Part shown: piece after piece, positions 14,532-29,500 of the stretch
Position numbering within the stretch: position 1 is the stretch's first letter
Layout of the letters: every line of letters starts with the position of its first letter
Origin: Sipunculus nudus
Lineage: Eukaryota; Annelida; Sipuncula; Golfingiida; Sipunculidae
Reading direction: 5' to 3'
DNA length: 64,000 bases
Assembly (NCBI GenBank): GCA_026874595.1
Contig: CM049313.1
Coordinates: 12,645,508-12,709,507 of the forward strand
Notes under the pieces: model-generated
Seen by the model: only the letters and a program-made list of their open reading frames with translations
What the model was told of the DNA's origin: nothing
The model's database searches: none
Program-made: the position numbers and the translations under genes

Positions 14532-17500
14532 CAGCCTAGAACTTCTACATAATATAACAAGAGACTCAATATGAGGGAAAATGTGACTTATTTGTTTAGG
14601 ATGCATGATTCAATATTTTCATCTTCTTAGTTATTCTATGACAAATAGAGAAATAACGTCCTGAAGATGAAAGTGTTCAGTAACTGAACTTTATGTCAAC
14701 ACTTTTTAAAATAAATTTCATTTTATATTTTTTTATAAAGAATAGTAGTAACTCATATAGTCTGACCAATGAAATTAAAGGCCAATTTATAATGGCAACA
14801 GTACAAAATATGAATTTTTTTAACCTTAAATTGTATCTATATTTTTTAACCTTAAATTATATCTACATTCCTGGTTTGATTGTGGATGCTTCAGTTGCCA
14901 CTTGGCCTTATTAACTGGATACATGTGCTGTTCTTAATGCTTATTTCTAATGTGTAAGAGTAAACTGTACACACAGTGATGTCACCGAATGTTGAGTTCC
15001 TCCTCTGTATGGTGAATGTAGCAGGTGTCCCAGCATCCTCGTCTGCCTCTACGTGAGATGAGTTGATTGGATAAAACCCGATGTTGCCTCCCCACAAGTC
15101 ATTCCTGGTGATAGTTACCTTAACGTAACCCTGCCAGACAGATGACAGAATATAAAATTATATTAGTTTGTCTGAAAGCTTTATTGATACAATGCATGTT
15201 AAGTGCACACAACAGACATATTACAATACTGTAAAATTCCTTGCAAAAGTTGCGACTTGTACTAGGAAACTGAATAAAAAAAGAACAGAATTTACTGGCA
15301 AAGTGCGACTTGTAATATGTACTTAACATGTCAAAGTCAGCTTTCCCAGAACACGCAATGAGGTCAGTTGAGCGATAACCAGCGATTCTTTTAACCACTG
15401 GTGTGCAAAATGTCCCTCCCAAATAATTACACCTTTAACCATCCGTATGAAATTGTGCCTTACGTTTGGTGAATTACCTGTTCTGACACAAGTCAAGTGT
15501 CACTTCATAATCTGCATTACTGTTATGAGTCAATTTGATGCATATGCCAGTCTTCCAATCTTTGATGTTACATTTTCTTTCTGCTGGCTCAATCAAAACT
15601 ATGCCCAGCTTGTTCCCTCAGCAAGGTGGATAGATATTGTTTTTTTTAATTTATTCTGACCTGCACTAATGAGATACTTTGAAAGGATAGAGATGAGAAA
15701 GCTTTGAGCTATAATTTTGTACATGACACATCAGGCCTAGAACATGAACAGCCAAGAAATCTCCAGGGCATCTTGTAGACCACCCAGCCCATGGGGCCAT
15801 TGGAGAAGTCAGGGGAGCCAGGAGGGCAACAGCAGTGACGCCAACTTGATACCAATCACCTATACACCCCTTCCACCAGCATGCAGACAGACACTGTAGA
15901 TTTGGAACTCTATGAATGACTTGTGAGAGAATCTTAGCTCTTGCCATTAACCAATGATATAAGAAAACTAGACATTTCTTGGCACCGCTGGTGCCATAGT
16001 ATTGCCAGACAAATGAGGTTTTGTGGTATTTTGTTGATATAATGTGATGTATTTGTATTTTAGCAATGAATGTGAGAAACATTTGTACAAAATATAGGAA
16101 TATTTAAATTTATTTTTTAAGATATTCATGATTTTATGTTTTTCACCAAATATGGGAATATTCAAGGTCAAGGTCACTCTCATAGTCACGGTCATGACCC
16201 CAAATCAATAAACTGCATTCCAAAATATCCAACATTTGAAAAAAAAAATTAAATAAAAAAAATAATTTAAATTAAATTAAATTTTAAAACTAAATTTAAA
16301 ATTAAATATACCTCATTCCATAAACCATATCTATATACATGCATAACATGAAAGAAATCTGTCCATTACTGTTTGACTTATAATGCTCACAGTATATACT
16401 GTCAAGTGGCAATGATGGGGTATTAAAAGGCGCAAAAAACAAGAAAAGGACAACAGGTGGCGCCACCTATCTTCTGCAAAAGACAAAACTATCCAAGATC
16501 TTCCGTCAACTTGATTTTTGGACCAATCCATGCATCCCTTTTTAAGATATTCATGATTTTATGTGATTTTCACCATATATGGTAATATTCAAGGTCAAAG
16601 CCACTCTCAAAGGAAAGGTCATGACCCCAATTTTAATATACATCATCCCATAACCCATACCTATTTACATGCATAATATTAAAGAAATCTGTCAATCAGT
16701 TTTTGACTTGTGATGCTAAAAGTACTGTCAAGTGGCAATGATGGGGGTATTAAACGGCACAAAAACAAGAAAAGGATACTAGGTGGCACCACCAGTTTCC
16801 GGTACATGACATCACTATCCAAGATCTTTGTCCAACTTGATTTTTGGATAAATCCATGAAAGATTTCTTGAGATATTTAAGAATTTGTGTGATTTTCCCC
16901 AAAAATGGATCTATTCAAGGTCAAGGTCACTCTCCTAGTTGAGGTCATGACCCCATTTTAAATAGGCTTCGTCCTCTCACCTATATCTATAAATGTGTCA
17001 AGTTTGAAAAAGATCCTTGAAATATTTTTTGAGTTATTGTGTCCAAAAGAAATCTCTGCGGTGGTGGCGGCGGCGGCGCAACCGTGCCTAAACCATAGTA
17101 TCTCCAGACTATGTCTGGCGATACAATAAACCCTCACCTTTACCTTAACACAGAAACACAAGTATATCACTACCTGTCTACCATTGTCTTTGGATGGTCT
17201 GGCTATCCTGGCGCCACCTACAGGCTCTGTGACATAAACAAAGACCTCCTCGTCATTCTCTGGGATGCGGTCATTAATAATCTCCAGTTTGACTGTCTCC
17301 GCCTGCTCCGGGGCATCTTTCTGTAAGAAGCAGGAACATCAAAGAATATCAGTAATGGCCATACATCAACTTGTCTCAAAGAAACACTTAAATCTGATTG
17401 TCTTGAATTGTTTATATTGAAGTTGAATTTAATACATATATATGGCTCTGAGGCTTACACCTGTGAAGGAAAACTTATGTGACTGATTTCACATTAAGAT

Positions 17501-20500
17501 CTCAGCAAGATACCTGTAAAATGGTGTGTTTGGTTTATTGGCTTTGTCAGCTAGCTTCTATTAATAAAGTAGCTGAAAAAAAAATGATTTGCACTGTGGG
17601 GTGGACTGGACTGTAGTGGTGCGATACATAAAGACCCAAATATATTTTGGGTCTGGTCTGACTGAGACGCCAGCAAATCTAGGATATATCTTTCCCTATG
17701 GATCAGATGGCCTCTCCATCCATTCTATAAGTCAGACCAGCTAATACAGCCAACACCTGTTAGCACAGTCAACTGTATATGATAATCATTTTGCTTTGTC
17801 TTACATGACTCTGAATGCTTGGCCTTACTGAAAGCATTAGCACTGTACAAAATGTTCTGAAATGATATATAACTCAGATGATTTTGGAAAGAAGTAAAGT
17901 CACAAAAATTATTAATATGAAGGAATTATTCAAACTGTGACAGAAAAATTTCAAATTTGAATCCAAGAACCTGGAACAGAGGTCTCATTTCTCACAGCAA
18001 ATATCATACCATACACTCATAACAGACATACACAAACAGTACATATGCCACAAACTAGTCTTACCTGAAATGTAACAGTAAAGTCAAGAATCTGATAGTC
18101 TTGCCCAGCCAGGGCCTGTTTATCTGACTCTCTGTTACCCAGGGCTTCCCCGATAGTCTCATTACTTGGACTCGGTGTTGGGTCCACCAAATCGTCCCAC
18201 GCCTCCTTACCACCAATCGTTCTGACCTTGACACTCACAGTGCCAAAGTTTCCTCCTAAAAAATGTTTGTAAATTTCAATATATACAGTCCTGCAATGGA
18301 ATAACACCTATCCTGTGTCTGGTACACCAATGTGTTTTTTTTTCCTGGAGAAAGGTATTTGAAAAGAAGAAATCGAAAGATCCCCAGTTTTGCATGTCAA
18401 GAATTTGAACCCCCATGGCAGGCAGACAATAAGGTTATAGTCACTATACATTGACAAATTTCAACTATCCTTTCACTGAATTTAGCAGTGACTTTGGTAA
18501 TGTTCAAAATAAAATTTACACACTAATGTAATAATGTACCACCTGGATCACATCAAGCTAACAACGGTTTATACAAGATTTTGCCAAATGAAGAAGAGAC
18601 AGATCAGCAAGTTCTGGTTTGGATGAGGAGTCATATAACTTCAGGGGGAAATATAAACACATACCAGTGTTAATATTTATGCATTTTTTGGCACATTTTC
18701 AGAAAGTAAATATCAGCGTACAGGGAAAATCATTGACAAGGCATGCAATAAAGGGGTTAATTGAAATAAGTTCATGTGCTATTTTAACCTTCTAATGTTA
18801 GATTCAGCACAGTAAGCAAAAGCAAAACTGAACCCCCATTTATTCCCCTTGTTTCCTTGATAGGGAGAAATATTTTAAGTCTAAAACTACATTTAGTTTT
18901 TTTAATCATTTTAAAGGGACTCATTCTCATGTGTTTTTGATGATCTATATGTAGAACAATAAGGGCCAAACAGATTGTGATATAACAAGATGGGGCATGA
19001 CATAGATCATCACTTTTTTTTTAAAGATTTTTTTGTTTGAGGTAATGGCCTCCATTTTTTATGCTTGCTTAACCAAGTATCATGTATATCTGCAGGATTC
19101 CATTCGGGTTTTGGACTAAGTGCCAGGGGATTACACGCAATAATTCTGGTGTCAACCAGACTTAGTGTATCACTCCTGGGTAATAACACCGAGGAATCTC
19201 CAAAAGGTGCATTGTTTGTGAGTGAAACACAGCTGTTGGGCACAGTCTCCCCATTAAGCCTGCAGAGCACTAACTCTGGGTGGGGGCCAACCATGAAAAT
19301 CTGACTGCTCCTCAGCTGAGATTTTATAAGTTAGGATATCCTGGCTTTGAGCCGTGTGCTCTATCCCTGACCCAAAGAAGCCGACAAGACAATCACTCAC
19401 CAGTCCGATGAACCACCAGGGGAACTGATCCAGACTCCTCTACCGAAGTCTCTGTCCCACCAGTTACCGTAGAGATGCTAATCACTCCGTAAGGATCACT
19501 ATTTTTTCTGATTATGACCTTTGCCAGAGAGTACTTGTTGCTCAAGCGAGGGGACACTCCTATAATAACACAATAATACCACATTTACCAAGCAAGAAAG
19601 ACTTTTCTTATGCATGGCCGCGATTATATATAGTTACATCATATTTTATGCAACAGGTGAAAGATTTAATTGATCAACTGTTCAAGAATTGTTCATACCC
19701 GTGTAGAAAAGATGATTTACAAAACAAAAGAAAACTTTTTTTCCTGGAAATGAACTGCAGCACCTGAATGACAATTGGGAAATTTTTCTACAAAGTAATT
19801 TGATTTTTTTTTTATTAAAAATAAATATCAAAGAACTTTTGTGTCCATTTCAATTGTACCATAGTAATTCTGTTCTATTAACACTGTCTTAACTATAAAT
19901 ATTGTGGTTATTATACAGGTGTTAGAAGAAACAGATATTCAGGATTACATACTTTACTTATGCATGACAGGTGAAAAAGGGTCGCTAATAGACAATCCAT
20001 ACTGACCTGTGTTGTCGATGGTGGGCAGCAGGGTGACAGATGTCAAGTTAACAAAGAAATGTTCATCCTCTTCAGGCTCTGCATCCCTTTTAATCTGTGA
20101 AGTTCAAGATGTTATCTTATACAAATGAGTCTCATACAAGTCAGTCAACAGCTGTTGTGCAAAATCTGTCTAAAAAAATCACTGGTCTGCAGGGCCTAAT
20201 GTAACAGTATGTCATAAAGAGACTTGGTTTCTATTGGTATTATTATGAGGTCAGCTGTCAGTGCATAGAAGTCATTTTTACAGAGGATAATCTTAACAAG
20301 CATATTTATATATGCATACACTTATTTAAACAGTGTATATCTGAAGGTATTTTGATGCAAACAAACAAAATTATAGATGATCAATGATGCATGATTATAT
20401 TTTTTAAGCAAATATACACAGTGGACCTTCCTTGTGCACATGTACTTTGTATCTAGTTTTGTACTTCAATGGACCTTTCCGACCTGTCAATCATGCGTAA

Positions 20501-23500
20501 CCAATTGGCCAATCAGATTACGACATTTATGACGTGATCGCCACGTGTAGAGTGTCCGCCATATTGTCCCACAACTTTGTAGGACCGTGCGCTCGTGCAT
20601 ATGACAGTACCTTGTTTTGTGCGGCTTTTGCTTCCATGAACGATGGTTCTTAGAAGTTCATGGGGAACGTGCAACGGTGACCAGAGATACCCTGAAAGGT
20701 TAGGGAGGGGCCAGGCTTATGTTAATCCCGAAGACTGAACTGGCGGAACGTTTCCGGTGGATCAAGGCGTGTAGGAGGCCGCACAGTGCACAGCCAGCTC
20801 AAAGTCACCAGGATTTACAAACACAAATACAGAGGTGCCAGAACGCTTTATCTTCAACAGTGAGTGTCATTTGCTATCATACTTTTTCCTTGTGTTTCTG
20901 TTACGACAGTTTCTCATTTGTTTAGTTACTGACAACCGATTACTTTCTACATATAGTCGGCCATTCCAGCGTAAGTTTGAACCGGACGGGTGGGGATTTG
21001 TGTGTGTGTGTGGGGGGGGGGGGGTTCAGAGAAGTGACCTGTATCCGAACGTTAGTTACTGTCTCCGGGTACCCCGTTTAAAAAGACCCATCGCCCCTGT
21101 GAAAAGATCATGATATCAAACAAACACAAGACACGGGGTACATTTTTCCCCAGTGTCCCACTCAGCAGCTCAGTGGAACACGCGCTTGCAACAGTGTTGA
21201 CTTTGGAACCAGTTTGGCTCTGCACATATTACAGAGTAACAACCTGACAACTGCATCGGACTTTTGTTTATATTGTAGCAGTAAGAATTCAGCCCTTGGC
21301 TTGGCCTTGCCATTGTGAATTTGCAATGCATTGGACTTTGAAGAATTTTATTCTTTCATGTGAGAACAGTAATGTATGATATTTGCCTATATATGATTAT
21401 TTATTTATGAATATTACGTCAACATTTTTTTTATCCATTTTTTTTTCTTATTTATACAATTTTTTTTTAATACCCCATTCATATATAATGATGTGTTTAA
21501 TAAATATATATAAAATCAAAAATTAGTGTAAGGAAAATTGTATTTGGGACGTTAATGTAGGTGATATTATTTTATTTTTTTTTAAGTTCATGATGTATTA
21601 AATTAGAAAAGGAAACCCCATGAACCTAAATCCCTATACCGATATACATATTTCAGTTCCACTTTCACACAACTGGGAAGGCTATAAATGTTTAGGTTTA
21701 TTCAGTGTCTTAGAACTATGATTAAAAAAAATAAAATTATAGTTGACAATTAATTGTGATAATGAACAATTTGGTCACTATTTGAACACTGCTTTATTAG
21801 GTAGACAAGAATAACAACAGTCAACAACAACACCAAGTGAACTTTGTTGCATGATTTTATCCATGGCAAACCACATGTGAACTGTTGGTGACAAAATGAT
21901 TGTGGTGATAAATGAACTAGCAATAGCAGCATCAAATCAATTTGATTCATGTTGCCAACTGCAGGTCATTTCACTGGTTCATTAATAGTTTGACTGTGTG
22001 AGGCAAAGTACTGATTTAAAGTGATTTTCGCATAGAAAATGGGGGTACTGAATATTTGAATGTTAAATATTGTGTAGTAATTTTAGTAATAGAAAATATA
22101 TAATAGAAAAATAATATATGGACACTGACAATGAATTGACAATTATGAGACAATATATGGGCAATATATATCAATTGACAATTATGAGACTCTTGGCTCA
22201 ACTTCCTTGTCATGTTATTAGAATTTTCAATTCCAGTTCATACCTGTAGTTAACCCTTTCTCCATATGGTTTTCCTCTGTATATAGTTTAGTTATGGAAA
22301 TATAAAGTTGATTGTCTTTATTTTTCTTCGTTGTTTTACAGGGAGACTGCTTCATTTGCCAGTATATCTGCATTTAAACAACAGAGAATGGTCACAGCAA
22401 ATGGAACAAGTTTTGAACTCTCCACAACTTAAAGGATAGCACCCAGCCCACAATCTGTCCACAGGCTTAATTGTCATATTTCTGACAAGATAGGGACATT
22501 TAATTTCTACAAAAGGAAATTTAGATGCTGGGCGTCTGAATGTCTAGAGAATCTCCATAATGAGCATACATGCTGGTCTCTAATTCAACATTCCAGATTG
22601 TCACAAACTTGAACATACACCCCAGATTCAAAAGTTTATTGAAGAGAAAAGACTTGTACAACAAACAAGTTAACTTATTCTGAGTCAGCAATTAATACAC
22701 AGAAAAACAAGACTCATAATTTTTATTCTCCATTCATACGTCTGTGTACGCCAATACATCAACATTTATATGACAGTGTATCAATGATGTTTATAAAATA
22801 AACGTATCACATATGTTTGGTCTTGAGTATAATTTAAATATCATTAGAAATTGGCATTTGTGTTGAAGATCTTCTGGCTGTATGTCACTGTAACCCTCTA
22901 ACAATGCTGGGTACTGTAAAATCAGAGGCATGGGGCAGTTTCAGATTCCTACATCCATTCCTCTCTGGGTTTGGTTTTGCTTGTTGCAGCCACACATATT
23001 TGGTCTACAAGCAGATATTTCAGTTTTATAAAAATAAAACTGAAGGACTAGCATCATGCATGGTAATACATATGGTTATATCTGATTTTACATTACATAT
23101 TTTCATCATCATAATGATAGAATAACTTTCTGGTAAATACCATACAGGAAAATGAAATGAAAATGCACTCTCATCAACTATGTCAACCTAGTTTCTGTGA
23201 GCAAAAAAATTTTTTACCCATTGCTTGGTAATAAAGCAATATAGTATTTGTGTTCAGGCTGTGTGCGCGTCACGGCATATTATATAAGAACATCTGATAT
23301 GGCCATTATAGGTCATCAGTCCAGTCACTAATAAGGAAATAAAATTAAAAACCAGTTTCTTTTTTCTCTCTATTATTTGGCACAGTAATATATCAGCAAG
23401 TGATGGGGATATCATATAAATATACAGAATGTGTGCAAACATGCATCAGTTTTTTTTTTTACAAACCTTATTAGTGTAAGAGTGGGGCGATAATTCCTCA

Positions 23501-26500
23501 GCATACAAACTCGGCCTTTTGATGATAAAATAACCTTTATTGTTATTAGTGTAATAAATAATGTGTAACAAGTCATAGTCCAAAATATAGATTTAATCTA
23601 GAGTTAAAATTCACGTCAGTAGCTATAGAGGTATAGAGCTGGAAAAAAATTGTTTAATTAATAATTATATGCCCATTTTATATTTATAATAAAATTTTAA
23701 GGCAAAAGCAGCACATTAAACCCATTCCTTTTTCGTTTAACGGGCAATGTTATGACGTTGGGCCGTGAGTCACATGGCATCACTTTATTTACAAACAATA
23801 CCGGTATGGGTTTCCGTGTCGAACTGTCAGTATGACTCACCGTCATCATCGACAAATGAATATTATATTTGAAAGAAAATGTGAATAATGTAAGTAAATC
23901 TTACCCTGTTCTCGAACTGAAGATTCAGGCGTCCAAGAATTTTGTTCAGAGCGCCATGCAGCACCGGGGCTGTCACGAAGACAGCATCGCTCCTGATGTT
24001 TTCCTACGTTTTGATATCATCTGATCATGCACATATCTCTGATTCTCTCTTTTAAGATGACTTGTCCTGGCAAAACTTATATGATATGTTCTCAGGGATA
24101 TGTATGTGCAAGCGAGTCGTGGGACGCCTCCATGTCACGTTCTCGTGTACTTAGTACATGCGCCCCCTTGGACAAATGTGGGGCTTAGCAACCGTCGTTA
24201 AGGGGGGCGGGGCTTAGGGCCAGCCGTCGGAAAGGTCCATTAGCTAAAACTAGAAAGGTGTAAACCTTGTAACCTTGTTGTCAATGCTCATAACCTTTCT
24301 GTACCTTAATCAGTCACATGTATGAACTCTAACTGGCCAACAAAGTGATACCTTAATTTCCAACAGGTTAGAAGATGCTGATTATATCTTGCATAATCTC
24401 AGCTGTGGTGTACACCTTACCTGTATGTTGATGGTAGCAGTAGTGTCAGCAGCCTCCATCCTTACACTGGCATCAACCACTTGTCCATAGTCACTGTCTT
24501 CTGTGGCAGTACCATCTACTGTAGAATAACGTATCATAACCGGACCTTGGCTGCCATACACTCGCTCAATAGTCAGCTGAACCTGTATACATAAGCAAAA
24601 TACCATGATTTCAAGAACATCAGGAATATAATATATCTTACAGACAACTCCATTTTATGGGTATCTGCCTATTGTGGACACTGTAAAGTCTTCCTTTAGT
24701 GGTGTAAGTGCCTCAAACTAGTCTATTATGACCCTACTGTGTCCAAAAATGAAAGTTTCTACTGTAAATTCAAGTGTAAAACTTGTCAAAGAAAGTTTGA
24801 TATATAGTTTAATAAGGTTTATATTGTCTTAAGTTTTAAATAACTTTTATTTCACATGATAAATAAATTTAAATTGCTATTCTAGTCTGATTTTTACAAA
24901 AAAAAGTCATGTATGTGGTTGACACCTTTGTTAAGACTAGATTTGTAAAGTCTCTCTATGTGTGCTCCTCCTCTGAGGTTCCTCAGGGTGTGAAGGGAGC
25001 TTTACAGCTGTTAACAGCACAACTCTATCAATAACTATAGATTCTTTGGAATTTTCCTTGATGTATCTTAATAAGTCATTCCTCACAAGTAATTCAAAAG
25101 GTGTTCCAAGGCTGTCATTGTTCGTTTTTTTACAGAATAAAACCCAAATATCACCAATTGGATGGTCACCAGTTTGATGTCAGAAGGTGTATGGTACTAG
25201 ATGTATAAAATACACCATATATATATACCATGATACAAGCACCTACCTGAGTCCTGCCTTCCTCCACACCGACCTCCCTGGAAGCGGGGGAGAACTGTAT
25301 CAGTCCGTGAGGTTCAACCTCCGTCAGGGTGTACCCTACCCTCATACGAGCCGCCCCCACAGGACTCTTCAATTCTGTCAGGTGTAAGGCAAACGCATCC
25401 TTCTTCTCGTCCTCTGAGGGGTAAACCTAAATATACAAAATTATACAAATAAAGTGTAAGTATCATCGAACAAACTTTAAAAAGCAAGGGGTTATACACA
25501 AAAAGTGTAAGTACCATCAAACTAACTTCATACAGTGAGGGGTTGGATGTAGACTAAGACTATGAGGAAGAAGGTCCACAATTCAAACCAACTGATACCT
25601 CAATGAAATAATGATATCTTGATGGCACCTCAGAGATTCGCAGTAATGTCTTAATGACAGGTTATGACTTCTGGATTATTCTGAGTTCCCCACTTATAAA
25701 ACCTGAAATCCAGAATATTGAATTTTGAGAGATTGTCAAATTACAGCAATCATGCCACTTTCTCAACAGTGGATTCACGGAATGCCCTAAAACTTGTATG
25801 TATTCAGATTTGATGCTCTGATACCATTGTTCTTGCTGATCTCTTAAAACTGTGGATCTCTTAAAACTGTAGATCTCTTCAAACTGTAGATATAATAAAA
25901 GGCATACAAGGTATCACAACAATACATGAATTTACTGCTGAGAAATGAACACAATAGCTGTAATTTGGCAGTTTAAAAATATACACAACAATATGTAAAA
26001 GTAAGACTTCCAGTGCCAACAACTACAGTCTCCGTCACTCAGTAAAACATGTATGATCAATAAGCATGATCTTCTAATGAGTTATGTAAAATACTACAGT
26101 ACAAATCATATAAAAAAGACAGCTGTAAATCTGATTGGAATTCAAGCTAAATCCAAAGCTTTTTTTATATTTACCGTGACAATGATGGCCGCTGTGTCCT
26201 GTTGGTGAGCCATTCTGATGGACCCGGTGTCTGGCCTGATGATTCCGTTATTGTAACCAAATGTCAGTCGACCTTCAGGGTAGCCTGCCTTCCAGTCCAC
26301 AATGATGTCACCATAGCTACCAAGTCTGTACAAGGTCACATTGACATCCTGGTTTTCTGTGAAAATATAATGAGACACTAGGTTCCCTGAACAAACTGAC
26401 ATGATCTGAGCTTATTATTGATTGGATCACTTTTTTGCTGGTTTTACACAACAAGCTTCATCAGAAACTGTATTTTTTTACTTTTGTTCACATGGAAAAG

Positions 26501-29500
26501 AAAGTTAAGAAGCAGGTTGTAGACTGACAATGAACCTGCTAAATTTTTCAACAAGCGAAGAAGAGTTTGGGTAATTATAAATCATTCAAATTTTGCATAC
26601 TGTCACAAATAATCCCCCAAATAAAGACACCTTCACAAACCTTAAGCATGTTGTAAATATGCAAACAACAAAATACTGATCAATCTAACCAAAAGTATCC
26701 CAAGAGATTTGTATCACATTCATTTGTATTATGAATTCAATTTTATTGCCTATTGGGTTTACTTAAAAATATTAAATTGACAAAATAAGAAATATTAATA
26801 GAGTACAAATCAGTCCTAAATGATAAACTAAACTACTACTGAGCTCAAAATCTGGATCTACAGCTACAGGACAGATTATATTTCAACTAGCTTTTTCAAA
26901 CCTAGAAAGGAAAGCATATGCACATTCTCCTTCAAGAAGTCAATACAAATATTTGTTGTCTTAAAGCAAGAAAGGCAACAAAAGCTTACTTTGATTTTTT
27001 TTATCAAAATAAACAAGTATATCTAAGAATAACTGAATCAGCTGTTGGAATAAATGTTTCAAACAAAGTAACAAAATATTTTACAGTCTGACAACAGACA
27101 GGTAAGGTATCTTAAAGTAGGCCCAGTAAAACTTCATTGGCGTGGGGTTTCTTTCCAAGCAGCAGATCAGCATGGCATACAATTCTGACCTTCATCAACC
27201 AGCAGCACCTTGCTGTAGAACCCAGCTTCACTGTTAGCAGCACCAGCAGGAACGATTATTTTGGCGGCAGCTTTGTTCTCAATCAGTTCAGGTTCCATGG
27301 TTACTAAACAGAGATTAAACACATCTGACATGAAGTGCTGAGACACAAATGTCTTAAACATAGGGCTCTATACAAATCTCATAACCTGGTGCAATGAACC
27401 TGGTAGTACCTTTTTCCTAAGCCATTTATTGCAATGTTGTTAAAATTAATGACAAACTGAATACTCTTCTATGGCAATAAAGTCTATCATTTCTCATATT
27501 TTATATTTTTTTACTGTTCACATTTGTATTAGATATCCATATAAACTCTCTCTCTCTCTCTCTCTCAATATATATATATATATATATAAATATATATATA
27601 GACATATGCTAAAGAATATTCTCTATTAAATGTTTTGCATCAATCCTTTTCACTGAGAACTGACAAACTATCTTTAGAATTATTTTTCCGTATGAAGCAA
27701 ACCCACATCAATAGGTCTACCATTATGGCTGTGAAAATAGGTTATGTTTGTGTTGGTTCAAGCTTAGCATTCAGAACAGGGATATGGTAATGGTTCGATG
27801 TTGGCTGTAAGGCTGGGTTTAATATACACAATTATATATGTGCACAGCTATAAATGTATAGATATTTCCATACTGAACGCCTTACCATCAGCTCCGATGT
27901 AGTTACACCCTGTCAACGTGAGTGTGAACTTTGACCCCAGACCTATGAAGACTCCACTTTTGATTGTGATTTTTTCTGTAGATATGGACTGGCCGTCCTG
28001 GAATGTCACAGTCCCTGTGGCGCTGGACAAGTAGACGGTTCCTGGTATGGCCTGTATGTAAAGAGTGTTATACATTACAAATGCTTGGCCAAGCTGACCT
28101 GTTCCTCACATAATACATTCCAACTTTACACAAAGAATAACTCCACATTTGGGAAAATAGTATATACCAAATTATAACTTCTCATTTTTATGATGATAAT
28201 ACAAATGAGAAACAGTCACCTCTCCCTTTTTTACTAAACATTTTTATAAAAGCTTTGTTGGCTTTAATTATTCAGATCCTTAAATTGGAGTTCTCTGTAC
28301 AATATCAATATTTCAAGGGAGCAAAAGCAGACCTTAACAAAGACTATGTATAGTATACTAAGATATAACTGTTCTGAACTGTTTTGAAGAAGACACAGCA
28401 CTTTATTCCTGTCATCATCACATTTATATAGTATAAAGATAATTATAAAGTCTGAAGTTTTGCCCAAAGTCTAGAGACAACATTGATGACCAGTACATAT
28501 TAAAATTTACTGACTTTCAAACCTCCTGTCTCTGAACATGCATCTATAAATATTATATCTAACTATAAACACTGTATATCAGGACTACTCACCTCATCAT
28601 AAGTTAGACTGAAGGTTACCCTGACCATACCAGCATTCCCGGCTAGGCGGGTCACATTAACCAAGACGTAACGGCTCAGGTCACTTGGGTTCACCAGCAC
28701 CCCCTGGTGGTCAGAATCCACAAAGAAATGTCCATGGGGATAGTCGTTGTACCTAAACAGCAAAATTAAGAGAAACTTAATACTCAGTAGTATCAGTTTA
28801 TAAATGTATAAAATGTCTAATTTACAGACTGCAGTCAGTCACATACCATGGCCTAACACCTGTTATATAATTCAGGAGTCAGACTCTACTTGAAAGTACA
28901 CAAACAATGATTAATAAGTCTTTAACTCTGCACAAGGGACAAGTGTTTCATTGCATAGACAATATAATACATCACAATCAAATAATCCTTCCTATGTCAC
29001 TTTGTTTCAGAGAGGCCTTTTTTACATATGGATGCAAAGTAGACAGCAAACATATAAAGTTAATGAAAGGAAGTAAATGACCTCCAACAGGTCAGAAGGA
29101 AAATTTTAAAATACGTTTTTTAAATAAAGCATAACTGTGCATGTGTTTCTATTTCACAGGCTGACAAAAAATATGACAGATTGCAATTTATTAAATGAGC
29201 CAAACTCCTACTTGATGATAAAAGAAGATGTGTTGAACACCGTGTCAATTTCAGCCCCGCCCTCTACATCCATGAGGTAAACAGTGAAGGTCTCGCTAAG
29301 CTCAGGTGTGTCATCGGCGAGCACTGACAGTTCGATGGTCCCACCAGCAAAACCTGCAGGTATTGTAGTGATGCCTTCCACAGCTGAGATGTCATCACGA
29401 ATGTCACCTGGGCCACTCACCTGCCAGCTCACCTACAGAAGTTAATGAGTAATTAACACACCTGACAAAATACATCTGAGAAAATACACCTGATAAGGCA

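Larger units (their letters stand above)
20452..24254. mobile_element. 3.8-kb inverted-repeat-bounded insertion
   Basis: The ends carry perfect 16-bp inverted repeats AATGGACCTTTCCGAC (20468-20483) and its inverse (24226-24241). They are flanked outward by TCTAGTTTT (20452-20460) and AAAACTAGA (24246-24254). The left end is GC-rich and promoter-like, with CCGCCATATTG (a YY1-type match) near 20555. Inside are a degraded zinc-finger-like coding remnant on the plus strand and a clean open exon on the minus strand. No target-site duplication is evident. It fills most of the intron between Calx-beta 12 exons. Confidence 0.6.

Noticed and set aside
15666-16082. 138-codon minus-strand open frame
   Set aside because: It overlaps the start of the family C element and intron sequence, shows no Calx-beta pattern and has low-complexity composition.
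17205-17220. GGTGGCGCCA in exon 29 as another copy of the repeat palindrome
   Set aside because: It encodes G-G-A in an in-frame Calx-beta strand and is incomplete as a palindrome; treated as coincidence.
19010-19294. Minus-strand open frame of 94 codons as an exon
   Set aside because: Exons 27 and 28 join in phase without it, no acceptor/donor pair keeps frame, and no domain pattern is visible.
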